A stretch of DNA of 6,336 nt from Pseudomonadota bacterium. Its GTDB lineage: Bacteria; Pseudomonadota; Gammaproteobacteria; Steroidobacterales; Steroidobacteraceae. Of this stretch, positions 1 through 6,336 are shown piece by piece; position 1 is the first letter of the stretch; every line of letters begins with the position of its first letter. A program made the translations under genes and the position numbers. The DNA lies in assembly GCA_003242495.1 (NCBI GenBank), contig QGUO01000217.1, forward strand, positions 1 through 6,336. Direction: 5' to 3'. The notes beneath the pieces are model-generated. The model worked only from the letters and a program-made list of their open reading frames with translations, was not told the origin of the DNA and made no database searches.

Positions 1-1
1 T

Positions 2-460
2 GTCTACACCGCGCTCACGCCCCCGTACCGCACGGCCAACATGCCCATCACGCGCACCAGTGAACTGCTGGCATTGGCCGAGCTCGACCTCGCCACGTAT
101 CGCAAGCTCGAACCGTACGTGACGGCATTGCCCCTCGATGCGCGGCTCAACGTCTGCACGGCCCTGCCCGAGGTGCTCGATGCATACCGGCTGGGCGAGG
201 TGGAATTCACGCCGGCACGTGACAATGTCGCGGAAACCCGCCAGGAACAAGGCTGTTATCCGGACAAGCAGACCTACCTGAGCGTGATCACCGACGCGCA
301 GCTGCGCCAGGAGCTCGAGTCACTGCTCGTCGAGCAGAGCGCTTACTTCCGGGCAACCATCTGGGTCACAATAGGCACCGTTCAGTTCACGCAGTACAGT
401 CTGCTGTATCGAACACCGGCCGGCGCACGGGCCATCCTGAGAAGCTTCGGCACGTCCTAG
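2..460 (+). CDS. gspK: Type II secretion system minor pseudopilin GspK, C-terminal part (5' end outside window)
   Basis: The frame is open from base 2 to a TAG at 458-460, giving 152 visible residues; the N-terminal signal/prepilin helix lies upstream of the window. GspK is the large minor pseudopilin that caps the periplasmic pseudopilus with GspI and GspJ. The visible part shows family hallmarks: a PPYRTAN stretch followed by a helical segment (SELLALAELDLATYRKLEPY), then LNVCTAL where the family usually has a N-V-N-T-A-like motif. The end (TYLSVITDAQ to RSFGTS) matches the usual beta-rich C-terminus. Fragment residues Cys52 and Cys85 could form a periplasmic disulfide (inference). The internal ATG at 41 is not the start, because the homologous sequence continues upstream of it. 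It is followed by gspL on the same strand, consistent with the standard J-K-L-M-N order. Confidence 0.9.
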   Translation, partial: VYTALTPPYRTANMPITRTSELLALAELDLATYRKLEPYVTALPLDARLNVCTALPEVLDAYRLGEVEFTPARDNVAETRQEQGCYPDKQTYLSVITDAQLRQELESLLVEQSAYFRATIWVTIGTVQFTQYSLLYRTPAGARAILRSFGTS

Positions 461-519
461 GAAAGAAATCCGATGCCAGTCCTGCGAATCACGCCATGCG
501 CCGCCGTGCGCCATCGACC

Positions 520-525
520 GGAGGG
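520..525 (+). promoter_or_regulatory. Shine-Dalgarno deciding the gspL start
   Basis: GGAGGG lies 9 nt upstream of the GTG at 535 and in the same frame as the gspL reading frame. The alternative ATG at 496 has no comparable site at a proper distance. Starting there would add 13 Arg/Pro-rich residues that do not look like a GspL N-terminus. The sequence therefore favours initiation at 535. Confidence 0.6.
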
Positions 526-534
526 TGGCCGCCG

Positions 535-1797
535 GTGACGGACGTGCTGGTCGTTCGCCTGCATCCCGCCGGGCCGGCGCCCGACGAGGGCGAGGCGCCC
601 TGGTCACGGGTCGAGTGGCTCACCGTCGGCCCATCCGGGGACAAGCGCGGCGCGGTCGGTTCGGGCACGCTCGCCGAGGCCGCGGCCCATGCGCCGGGGC
701 GCAAGGTCATCGGCCTGGTGCCCGGCACCGGCGTGCTGCTCGCCGAGCCGGTGCTGCCCGTCAAGAGCAGCGCCAAGCTGGCGCAGGTGGTGCCCTTCGC
801 GATCGAGGATCAGCTCGCCACCGATGTCGAGGAGCTGCATTTCGCGCTCGGCCGGCGCAAGGGCACCGCTTCCACGCCCGTGGCCGCGGTCGCGCACGAG
901 CGCATGTCCCAGTGGCTGAGTGCTTTCTCCAGCGCCGGGCTGCACCTCGATGCCCTGTACGCCGAGACCGCCGCCCTGCCCGTCACGCCGAACGGCGTCT
1001 CCCTGCTCATCGACGGTCCGCGCGTGTACGTGCGTCGCGAGAACGCGCCGGGCGCGGTGCTCGATGTGGAGCCGCTCATCGAAGGCCTGCAGCTCGCGCT
1101 CGCCTCGGGCGAGGAAGCACGCGAGCATGTCACCCTGTGGCTCACCGAGGAGGTGTACGAACGCGAGCGCGACCTGCTCGAGGGGCTGCGCGAGTTCACT
1201 GCCAGCCTGCAGTTCAAGCTGCTTGCGGAGGGCGCGCTGCCGCTGCTCGCCGCGCAGGCGATGCAGACGCCCCCGGTGAATCTTCTGCAGGGTCCCTACG
1301 CCGTCAAACGCCGGCTGCAGATGTCGTTCTCGCCCTGGCGTCACGTCGCCGCGCTGGCGGTCGCGTGCTTCGCGCTGCATCTGGGCGTGAAGGGATGGCA
1401 ATACTTCAGCGACCGGCGCACCGAGGCCGAGCTCGATGCCCAGATCGCCGAGCTGTTCCAGGCGGCCCTGCCCGGCGCGCCGGTGCCCGATGCGCTGCGC
1501 GCCCGCTCCATGGTCGAGGCGCGGCTCGCGGCCCTGCGCGGCACGGGCCCGGCCGGCGGCCTCATGGCCGCGCTCGACACCTTGGGCGAGGCCATCTCGC
1601 AGACACCCGACACCCAGATCGAGGCGCTCTCCTATCGCAACAACGTGACCGACCTGCGCGTGACGGCGCCCTCGGTCGACGCCCTCGATCGCATCCAGCA
1701 GGTGGCCGCCGAGCGCGGCGTGGCCGCGGAGATCCAGGCCGCCAATCCGCGCGACTCGCGTGTCGAGGGCCGCCTGCAGTTCAAGTCACCGGGCTGA
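535..1797 (+). CDS. gspL: Type II secretion system inner-membrane protein GspL
   Basis: GspL is a bitopic inner-membrane protein. It recruits the secretion ATPase GspE through its cytoplasmic actin-like domain and pairs with GspM in the assembly platform. From the GTG at 535 the product is 420 residues, within the usual size range. Residues 1 to about 230 (VTDVLVVRLHPAG onward) form the cytoplasmic domain, including the typical KLAQVVPFAIEDQLATDVEELHF region. One membrane segment lies at about 270-290 (HVAALAVACFALHLGVKGW). After it come a periplasmic helical stretch and a ferredoxin-like C-terminal domain (about 345-420, IEALSYRNNVTDLRVTAPS). An ATG at 496 would give 433 residues; GTG 535 is preferred for its GGAGGG site. 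gspK ends 74 nt upstream and gspM begins 4 nt downstream, so it sits in the T2SS operon. The family assignment is secure; the start is likely but not certain. Confidence 0.92.
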   Translation: MTDVLVVRLHPAGPAPDEGEAPWSRVEWLTVGPSGDKRGAVGSGTLAEAAAHAPGRKVIGLVPGTGVLLAEPVLPVKSSAKLAQVVPFAIEDQLATDVEELHFALGRRKGTASTPVAAVAHERMSQWLSAFSSAGLHLDALYAETAALPVTPNGVSLLIDGPRVYVRRENAPGAVLDVEPLIEGLQLALASGEEAREHVTLWLTEEVYERERDLLEGLREFTASLQFKLLAEGALPLLAAQAMQTPPVNLLQGPYAVKRRLQMSFSPWRHVAALAVACFALHLGVKGWQYFSDRRTEAELDAQIAELFQAALPGAPVPDALRARSMVEARLAALRGTGPAGGLMAALDTLGEAISQTPDTQIEALSYRNNVTDLRVTAPSVDALDRIQQVAAERGVAAEIQAANPRDSRVEGRLQFKSPG

Positions 1798-1801
1798 CCG
1801 C

Positions 1802-2299
1802 ATGCAGAAGCTGAACGACTGGTGGTTCTCGCTCCAGCCCCGCGAACGATGGCTCATCAGCGGCGGCGCGGTCCTGCTCGCGGTCGTGGCGCTCTACACG
1901 TTCGCGCTCGCGCCCTTCTATGCCGCCGTCGACGCGCAGGCCGAGCGCATCGCGCGCAAGGAAACCGATCTTGCATGGCTGCGCAGCGCCGTCCCCCAGG
2001 TGCAGGCGCTCGCCGCGCGCCAGCCCGCCGCCGCCGTGCCTGGCGACGAGTCCCTGGTGGTGCTCGTCGACCGCACCGCGCGCGAGTCGGGACTGAGCAC
2101 CGCGCTCACCGGCCAGACGCCGGCCGGTCAGTCGGCCATCCGCGTGCGGCTCGAGTCCGCCGCCTTCGACGCCATGCTGCAGTGGCTGGGGACCCTGCAG
2201 CAAGCTCACGCCGTGAGCGTCGAATCGGCGACCATCGACCGCACCGCCAAGCCGGGGCTCGTCGATGCCAGCCTGGTACTGAACCGCGCGGGCGGCTGA
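1802..2299 (+). CDS. gspM: Type II secretion system inner-membrane protein GspM
   Basis: GspM is a small bitopic inner-membrane protein that binds and stabilises GspL in the T2SS assembly platform. The 165-residue product has the classic layout. A short cytoplasmic N-terminus contains LQPRERWL, and a single membrane helix spans about residues 17-38 (WLISGGAVLLAVVALYTFAL). A helical, probably coiled-coil stretch follows at about 40-75, and then a periplasmic ferredoxin-like domain (SLVVLVDRTARESGL, FDAMLQWLGTLQ, and VESATIDRT near the end). The frame is open upstream to an ATG at 1760. That start would run into gspL and add 14 residues unlike the family, so ATG 1802, 4 nt after the gspL stop, is chosen. 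No strong ribosome binding site is visible, so translation is probably coupled to gspL. The stop codon abuts the gspN start. Confidence 0.92.
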   Translation: MQKLNDWWFSLQPRERWLISGGAVLLAVVALYTFALAPFYAAVDAQAERIARKETDLAWLRSAVPQVQALAARQPAAAVPGDESLVVLVDRTARESGLSTALTGQTPAGQSAIRVRLESAAFDAMLQWLGTLQQAHAVSVESATIDRTAKPGLVDASLVLNRAGG

Positions 2300-3076
2300 A
2301 TGCGCAAGCTCTGGTCCCTCACGGCCCTCGGGGTCGGTGCCTACCTCGTCTTCCTGATCGTCACCCTGCCGGCCGGCATCGTGCTCGCCCGGCTGCAGCC
2401 TCATGGGATTTATGCCAGCGGCGTCACCGGGACGGTGTGGCGCGGCAGCGCCGCGTACCTGCAGGTCGGGGATGTGCCGCTGGGCCGCGTCGCCTGGGAC
2501 CTGCATGCTCTGCCGCTGTTGCTTGCCCGCCTGCAGGCCGATGTCGATCTCTCCCACCCCGGCGGCTTCGGGCAGGCGCTGCTGGTCGCGCGCGCCGGCG
2601 GCCGCGTGCAGCTGCGCAATCTCACCGCATCGCTCCCGGTCGCCGCCTTGCCGCGCCACCTGGTGAGAGGTCAATGGAACGGCACGGTGAACCTGCGCTT
2701 CGAGGAACTTGCGCTCGAGGACGGCTGGCCGGTACGCGCCCTCGGCCGTGTCGAAGTCATGGACCTGACCAGCCGGGTGCGCGAGCTCGGCAATCTCGGC
2801 AGCTTCGCGCTCACCTTTCCCGGGCGCCCGGACGATGCCCCTTCCTCCACCGGCAACGACGCCCCAGGCGCGGGTCTGACCGGCATGCTCGAGGACCTGG
2901 GCGGTCCGTTGCTGATCAACGGCACGCTCGAGCTGCGCTCCGATCGCAGCTGGCTGCTCGAAGCCATGGTCGCCACGCGCCCGGAGGCGCCCGCGCGCAT
3001 CGCCGACATGCTGCGCTTCCTCGGTGAGCCCGACGCCCAGGGCCGCCGCCCGTTGCGCCTCGAAGGCACCCTGTAG
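2300..3076 (+). CDS. gspN: Type II secretion system protein GspN
   Basis: GspN is an accessory inner-membrane T2SS component found in a subset of systems, usually as the last or near-last gene; its exact role is not settled. The product is 258 residues, close to the family's usual length. It begins with one hydrophobic segment (about residues 5-30, LWSLTALGVGAYLVFLIVTL). The periplasmic part contains the family signature GVTGTVWRGSA at about 41-51 and ends with the typical PLRLEGTL. Its ATG immediately follows the gspM TGA (zero-base gap), which suggests translational coupling. It ends in TAG at 3074-3076 and is followed by a 110-nt intergenic region, so it appears to close the T2SS operon here. 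No prepilin peptidase gene follows. Confidence 0.88.
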   Translation: MRKLWSLTALGVGAYLVFLIVTLPAGIVLARLQPHGIYASGVTGTVWRGSAAYLQVGDVPLGRVAWDLHALPLLLARLQADVDLSHPGGFGQALLVARAGGRVQLRNLTASLPVAALPRHLVRGQWNGTVNLRFEELALEDGWPVRALGRVEVMDLTSRVRELGNLGSFALTFPGRPDDAPSSTGNDAPGAGLTGMLEDLGGPLLINGTLELRSDRSWLLEAMVATRPEAPARIADMLRFLGEPDAQGRRPLRLEGTL

Positions 3077-3094
3077 GCCCGCTGCGGCACCGCT

Positions 3095-3110
3095 CTGTAC
3101 TCGAGTACAC
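3095..3110. promoter_or_regulatory. LexA-box-like palindromic operator upstream of the hydrolase-protease gene
   Basis: TGTACTCGAGTACA (3096-3109) is a perfect 14-bp palindrome. With one flanking base on each side it reads CTGT-N8-ACAC, one mismatch from the enterobacterial/gammaproteobacterial LexA core CTGT-N8-ACAG. It overlaps TACACT (3106-3111), a weak -10-like hexamer without a convincing -35. It lies 76 nt upstream of the first possible start of the next gene, as expected of an operator. No T-run follows and a 14-bp palindrome leaves no loop, so it is unlikely to be a terminator. The palindrome is directly visible; the binding protein is inference, and another dimeric regulator could use it. 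Confidence 0.45.
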
Positions 3111-3113
3111 TGG

Positions 3114-3129
3114 GCGCCGCGAACGGCGC
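3114..3129 (+). other. Short GC stem-loop in the gspN-fusion gene intergenic region
   Basis: GCGCCG (3114-3119) and CGGCGC (3124-3129) form a perfect 6-bp stem around a CGAA tetraloop. There is no downstream T-tract, so it is not a canonical intrinsic terminator. It could end the gsp transcript in another way, or sit in the 5' leader of the next gene. Chance occurrence in such GC-rich DNA is also reasonable. Confidence 0.25.
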
Positions 3130-3186
3130 GACCGATACTGACGCGACACGCACCGGCAACGGATCAGCCGCCCGTGAGCACTGGCC

Positions 3187-5628
3187 GTGAGCAACATGGG
3201 GATGGTGGCGATGGCGACGCAGCGCTCGGCGAAGACCCGGAACAAGACCCGTGCCCGCACCGCCTCGAGCAAATCGGCCGCGACGCCCAGGCGCGCGGCG
3301 GCCAAACGCGACGCAGCGGGCGCGGCAGGCGCCGGCGGCCGGGCGCGCACCATCATCTACGTGCACGGCATCGGCAACAAGCCGCTGCCGGAGACGCTCA
3401 AGTGCCAGTGGGACGAAGCGCTGTTCGGCTTCAATCTCGGTGAGCGCAGCCGCCTCGCCTACTGGGTGAACCGGCTGCGCTATCCCGAGCCTGTCGCGGC
3501 GACCTGCAAGTCCGCCGACGCCACGCAGCCGGACGGCGTCACCGATCCGGCGGCATTCGGCATCAACGCATTGGGCGAGCCGGTGGCCGGCGTGGAGCCC
3601 TTGATTCCGCAAGAGGTCAGCGACGCGCGTGCACGCCGGTCGCTGGCACGCATCGCCGAGGAGACCACCCGCCGCGTCGATGTCGATCCCCGCGCGCTGG
3701 GCGCGGCCAGCTACGGCCCGCGCATCCTGCCGCTGCCGCGGCCGTTGCGCGAGCTCATCACCCGGCGCATCACCAAGCTGTTCTTGAAAGACGTCAATGA
3801 TTTTCTGTTCGTCGAGGAACGGCGCGAGGCCATGCGCCGCAGCCTGCGCGAACGGCTCGCGACCGGCGGTGGCCCGTTCGTGGTGATCGGACACAGCCAG
3901 GGCTCCATGGTGGCCTACGACGTGCTGAGCGCGCTCGCGCCCGACGAGTTCGACATCGAGCTGTTCGTGACCATCGGCTCGCCGCTGGGGCTCACGGAAG
4001 TGCAGGACCGACTCAGGACCATCACCGGCCAGCCGAAGCGCCTTGCCGTGCCGCGTGCGGTCAAGCGCTGGGTCAACGTCTCCGATCCCTTCGACCCGGT
4101 GTGCGCCGACAAGCGCCTCGCCGAGGAGTACCGGGCAAGCGGCGGCGTCGCCGTCGAGGACTGCGTCCGCCTGAACGCCGACTCGCCGCGCGATCCGCAC
4201 TCCGGCACCGGATATCTGCGGCTGGATGCGGTGCGCGAGCCCGTGCTCAGGGCCGTCGACCAGGCGCTGTTTCAGCGCATCGCGCCCTTCACCATCGCGC
4301 GCGACCTGGCCAACGCCATGGAGAGCCTGGGCGACCAGGATCGTTATCCGGTGCTCATCGAGCTGCGCAATCAATGGCACGGCGGACGCATGCGTGCGCC
4401 CGGCGAGGTGCGCGCCGAGCTCGTTGCCTGGATCGAGCGGGCCATCGCCGCGGCCGATCCACCGGAGACACCGGAAGACATCGATCTCGAGGTGCTCACC
4501 GATTATGTCTCGGCCAAGCTCACTCGCGCCGAGGTCGAACGCCTGTCCGCCGAGCTGGGACACGCGGCCGTGTACCGCATGTTCCGCAACGCCGCCAAGC
4601 GCGCCCTGCTCACCGAATCCATCGACGTGGTGCAAGCGTCCATGGCGCATCGCGGCTACCGCGCCCGCGGCGAGGGCATCACCTGGGCGGTGCTCGACTC
4701 GGGCATCGATCCGCACCATCCGCACTTCCATGGCGGGACCGAGGACTCGAGCATCCAACAGGTCTTCGATTGCCTGAAGCCCGGGCCGGTGCGCGAATGG
4801 CACCCCCGCAAGAACCCCGACGTCGGCCTCGACCGTCACGGCCACGGCACCCATGTGGCGGGCATCATCGCCGGGAGCATGGACGAGCTGTCGATCTCGG
4901 GCATCGCGCCGGCCGCCAGGCTCATCTCATACAAGGTGCTGGACGACGACGGCCGCGGCAGCGATGCGAAGATCATCAAGGCGCTGGATCACATCCACGA
5001 GCTCAACCGCGCCTCGGGCACGCTCGTGGTGCACGGCGTGAACCTGAGCCTCGGCGGACCATTCGACCCGCAAGTGTTCGGCTGCGGCGATACGCCGGTC
5101 TGCAAGCAGCTGCGCAAGCTGTGGCGTCAGGGCGTGGTGGTGGTGCTCGCCGCCGGCAACGAAGGCTACCTGGAGCTCGGCGAAGCGGAGATGCCGGTCG
5201 GGCTCAACATGGATCTGTCGATCGGCGATCCCGCCAATCTCGAGGAGTCCATCGCGGTCGGCTCCATCCACAAGAGCAAACCGCATCTGTACGGGGTGTC
5301 GTACTTCAGCTCGCGCGGTCCGACCGCCGACGGCCGCGGCAAGCCCGACCTGGTCGCGCCCGGCGAGCGCATCCTCTCCTGTCGCGCGGGCGCCGACCCG
5401 CACGACCGTACGCTCGAGGGCCTGTACATCGCGATGAGCGGCACCAGCATGGCGGCACCGCATGTCTCGGGTATCATCGCCTGCTGGCTCTCGGCGCGCC
5501 GCGAGTTCATCGGCTACCCGGACAGGGTGAAGACGCATCTGCTCGCGCATTGCACGGATCTCAAGCGCGATCGCATGCACCAGGGCGCGGGCATGCCGAA
5601 TCTCGTAAAGATGCTATTGGGCTCCTGA
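3187..5628 (+). CDS. Fusion of alpha/beta-hydrolase and subtilisin-like (S8) serine protease
   Basis: The product has 813 residues from GTG 3187, the first start after an in-frame TGA at 3175. ATGs at 3196, 3202 and 3211 are alternatives, and ATG 3211 (805 residues) has GGGGA 8 nt upstream. Residues 11-54 form a Lys/Arg/Ala-rich, probably disordered tail. An alpha/beta-hydrolase follows, with oxyanion-type loop HGIGN (60-64), nucleophile elbow GHSQGS (Ser237), acid in SDPFDPV (Asp300 or Asp303) and His338 in DPHSGTGYL. Residues about 385-485 (YPVLIEL, then KLTRAEVERLSAELGHAAVY) resemble an I9-type inhibitor prodomain. The S8 protease occupies about 490-813: DSGID (Asp504), HGTHVAG (His553), AAGNEG (oxyanion Asn658), SSRGPT (708-713) and GTSMAAPH (Ser754). 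Both enzymes therefore look intact. No signal peptide or membrane segment is visible and cysteines are scattered, so a cytoplasmic location is inferred. Substrates and biological role are unknown; neither domain's specificity can be read here. It lies downstream of the T2SS operon behind its own likely promoter region. Confidence 0.88.
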   Translation: MSNMGMVAMATQRSAKTRNKTRARTASSKSAATPRRAAAKRDAAGAAGAGGRARTIIYVHGIGNKPLPETLKCQWDEALFGFNLGERSRLAYWVNRLRYPEPVAATCKSADATQPDGVTDPAAFGINALGEPVAGVEPLIPQEVSDARARRSLARIAEETTRRVDVDPRALGAASYGPRILPLPRPLRELITRRITKLFLKDVNDFLFVEERREAMRRSLRERLATGGGPFVVIGHSQGSMVAYDVLSALAPDEFDIELFVTIGSPLGLTEVQDRLRTITGQPKRLAVPRAVKRWVNVSDPFDPVCADKRLAEEYRASGGVAVEDCVRLNADSPRDPHSGTGYLRLDAVREPVLRAVDQALFQRIAPFTIARDLANAMESLGDQDRYPVLIELRNQWHGGRMRAPGEVRAELVAWIERAIAAADPPETPEDIDLEVLTDYVSAKLTRAEVERLSAELGHAAVYRMFRNAAKRALLTESIDVVQASMAHRGYRARGEGITWAVLDSGIDPHHPHFHGGTEDSSIQQVFDCLKPGPVREWHPRKNPDVGLDRHGHGTHVAGIIAGSMDELSISGIAPAARLISYKVLDDDGRGSDAKIIKALDHIHELNRASGTLVVHGVNLSLGGPFDPQVFGCGDTPVCKQLRKLWRQGVVVVLAAGNEGYLELGEAEMPVGLNMDLSIGDPANLEESIAVGSIHKSKPHLYGVSYFSSRGPTADGRGKPDLVAPGERILSCRAGADPHDRTLEGLYIAMSGTSMAAPHVSGIIACWLSARREFIGYPDRVKTHLLAHCTDLKRDRMHQGAGMPNLVKMLLGS

Positions 5629-5630
5629 GC

Positions 5631-5658
5631 CGCGAGTGCCTCACACCGGCACTTCGCG
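5631..5658. terminator. Bulged inverted repeat between convergent genes, possible bidirectional terminator
   Basis: Bases 5631-5640 (CGCGAGTGCC) pair with 5648-5658 (GGCACTTCGCG) as a 10-bp stem with one bulged T at 5653 and a 7-nt loop. It lies directly after the fusion gene's stop (5626-5628), and its loop contains the stop codon of the opposite-strand nuclease gene. The position suits a shared terminator. Neither strand carries a T-tract after it, however, so an intrinsic terminator is only a possibility. Confidence 0.35.
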
Positions 5659-6336
5659 CATGGCGCCGAGCAGCGGAAAGTACAGCGCGGCGCGCACCGG
5701 CTGCCCGGGGCGATACATACGCATCAGCTGCGCATAGCGCATCAGCTGCGGCCGATAGCGGTGCACCTCGTCATCGAGAAACGTTTCGAGGCCGCCGCCC
5801 TCGTGCATGCTGGTCTTGAAGTCGACGATCCAGCGCGTGCCCTGCTCGTCGACGAACGTGCGATCGATCACCACGTCGCGCAGGCGGCCGTCGACCAGTC
5901 CCGTCAGGGCGAGCTCGGACTCCACCTCGGTGAGTGCGCCTTCGAGGCCGAGCAGGCGCCGCCCCAGCGGATCCTCGAGGGTGCGCACCAGCGCGCGGAC
6001 CGCCCGCTCACAGGCCGCTGCGCAGCGCTCGGGCGGCACGCCGAGTTCGGCGAGCTCCGCGAGCAGCCGGGCACGATGCTGGGTCGGATCGTAGCGGTCG
6101 GCGACACCCAGCCGGGTCAGCCGGTCGAGCTCGCGATGCACCAGCGTGCCGACATGGCGCCCGGTCTCCGACACCCAGTCGAACTCCGGGCGCTCGGCGT
6201 CGGCGCCGGCCGGCGCGACGGACGCTGCCCAGTCGAGCGCCGCATCGGCGCCGGGCGGCTGCCATTCGAGCGGCAGACGTCGCAAGGGCATCGCGGCCGC
6301 TTCCTCGAACCGCAAGGCCTCCTGGTGCGGCTGCAG
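5641..6336 (-). CDS. AddA-like (RecB-family) helicase-nuclease, C-terminal nuclease domain (5' end outside window)
   Basis: The last 231 residues are visible; the frame stays open to the window edge, so the helicase part lies to the right. The fragment shows a RecB/AddA-type PD-(D/E)XK nuclease. His67 lies in VGTLVHRELDRL, and GLVDGRLRDVVIDRTF (Asp158) and WIVDFKTS (Asp172, Lys174) form the metal-binding core. YRPQLMRYAQL carries the Q-x3-Y motif (Gln197, Tyr201). Such enzymes process DNA double-strand ends for recombination, usually with a partner (AddB or RecC-like) encoded next to them. The motif spacing and the HEGG insertion look more like AddA-type proteins of proteobacteria than like RecB, but the helicase motifs that would confirm this are not in view. 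The internal TTG at 6315 is not a real start. It converges on the hydrolase-protease gene with 12 nt between stop codons. Confidence 0.85.
   Translation of the reverse strand: MQPHQEALRFEEAAAMPLRRLPLEWQPPGADAALDWAASVAPAGADAERPEFDWVSETGRHVGTLVHRELDRLTRLGVADRYDPTQHRARLLAELAELGVPPERCAAACERAVRALVRTLEDPLGRRLLGLEGALTEVESELALTGLVDGRLRDVVIDRTFVDEQGTRWIVDFKTSMHEGGGLETFLDDEVHRYRPQLMRYAQLMRMYRPGQPVRAALYFPLLGAMREVPV

Noticed and set aside
496..534. ATG 496 as the gspL start
   Set aside because: It lacks a well-placed ribosome binding site and adds an Arg/Pro-rich stretch. GTG 535 has GGAGGG at 9 nt.
1760..1801. Upstream ATG extending gspM into gspL
   Set aside because: The 14 extra residues do not resemble a GspM N-terminus. 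ATG 1802, just after the gspL stop, gives the usual short cytoplasmic start.
525..1814. 429-codon open frame on the plus strand overlapping gspL
   Set aside because: It is an Arg/Ala/Gly-rich shifted-frame shadow of gspL, which has clear family motifs.
1781..2674. 297-codon minus-strand frame opposite gspM and gspN
   Set aside because: It is antisense to two well-supported T2SS genes, has no recognisable motif and has shadow-type composition.
3053..3080. Possible -35 (TTGCGC) at the end of gspN for the downstream gene
   Set aside because: No -10-like hexamer lies at 16-18 nt from it, so it does not form a credible promoter with the TACACT at 3106.
2671..4854. 727-codon open frame on the minus strand, antisense to the gspN end and the hydrolase half
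   Set aside because: Over the fusion gene its codons are exact reverse complements of the sense codons, so it stops only where the sense gene uses TTA, CTA or TCA, which are rare in GC-rich genes. It crosses a gene boundary and shows no recognisable domain.
4101..5819. 572-codon plus-strand frame overlapping the S8 protease and running into the nuclease gene
   Set aside because: Its composition is dominated by Arg/Ala/Gly/His as expected for an off-frame GC-rich shadow. The true frame carries the subtilisin triad.

Overview
The window is strongly GC-rich, with tightly packed genes and heavy G/C bias at third codon positions. It looks like the chromosome of a high-GC proteobacterium. A gspK-L-M-N gene order with gspN present suggests a gammaproteobacterium, perhaps of the Xanthomonadales/Nevskiales/Steroidobacterales kind. 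That placement is inference from gene order and composition only.

Left part (2-3076, + strand): the 3' end of a type II secretion system (T2SS) operon. It holds the C-terminal part of the pseudopilin GspK, then complete gspL, gspM and gspN. GspL and GspM are the inner-membrane assembly-platform partners. GspK is the minor pseudopilin of the pilus tip, and GspN is the accessory inner-membrane protein that often closes the operon. L-M-N are nearly contiguous (4 nt, then 0 nt, between stop and start). gspL most likely starts at a GTG at 535 behind a good Shine-Dalgarno (GGAGGG, 520-525).

Intergenic 3077-3186: a 14-bp perfect palindrome resembling a LexA/SOS box with one mismatch in the CTGT-N8-ACAG core, overlapping a weak -10-like hexamer. 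It is followed by a short 6-bp hairpin.

Centre and right (3187-5628, + strand): one large gene for an about 813-residue two-enzyme fusion. A Lys/Arg/Ala-rich tail is followed by an alpha/beta-hydrolase (HGIGN, GHSQGS, Asp and His all present). Next comes an I9-like prodomain-like linker and a complete subtilisin (S8) protease with Asp/His/Ser triad and oxyanion Asn. No signal peptide is visible. This is the most unusual item in the window and its function is unknown.

Right edge (5641-6336, - strand): the C-terminal nuclease domain of an AddA-like (RecB-family) helicase-nuclease, running off the window. It converges on the fusion gene with only 12 nt between stop codons. A bulged inverted repeat sits across that junction.

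The T2SS genes form one functional unit. The fusion protein and the AddA-like nuclease are separate transcription units, and nothing in the sequence directly ties them to secretion. No tRNA, rRNA, CRISPR array, IS element or phage gene was seen.
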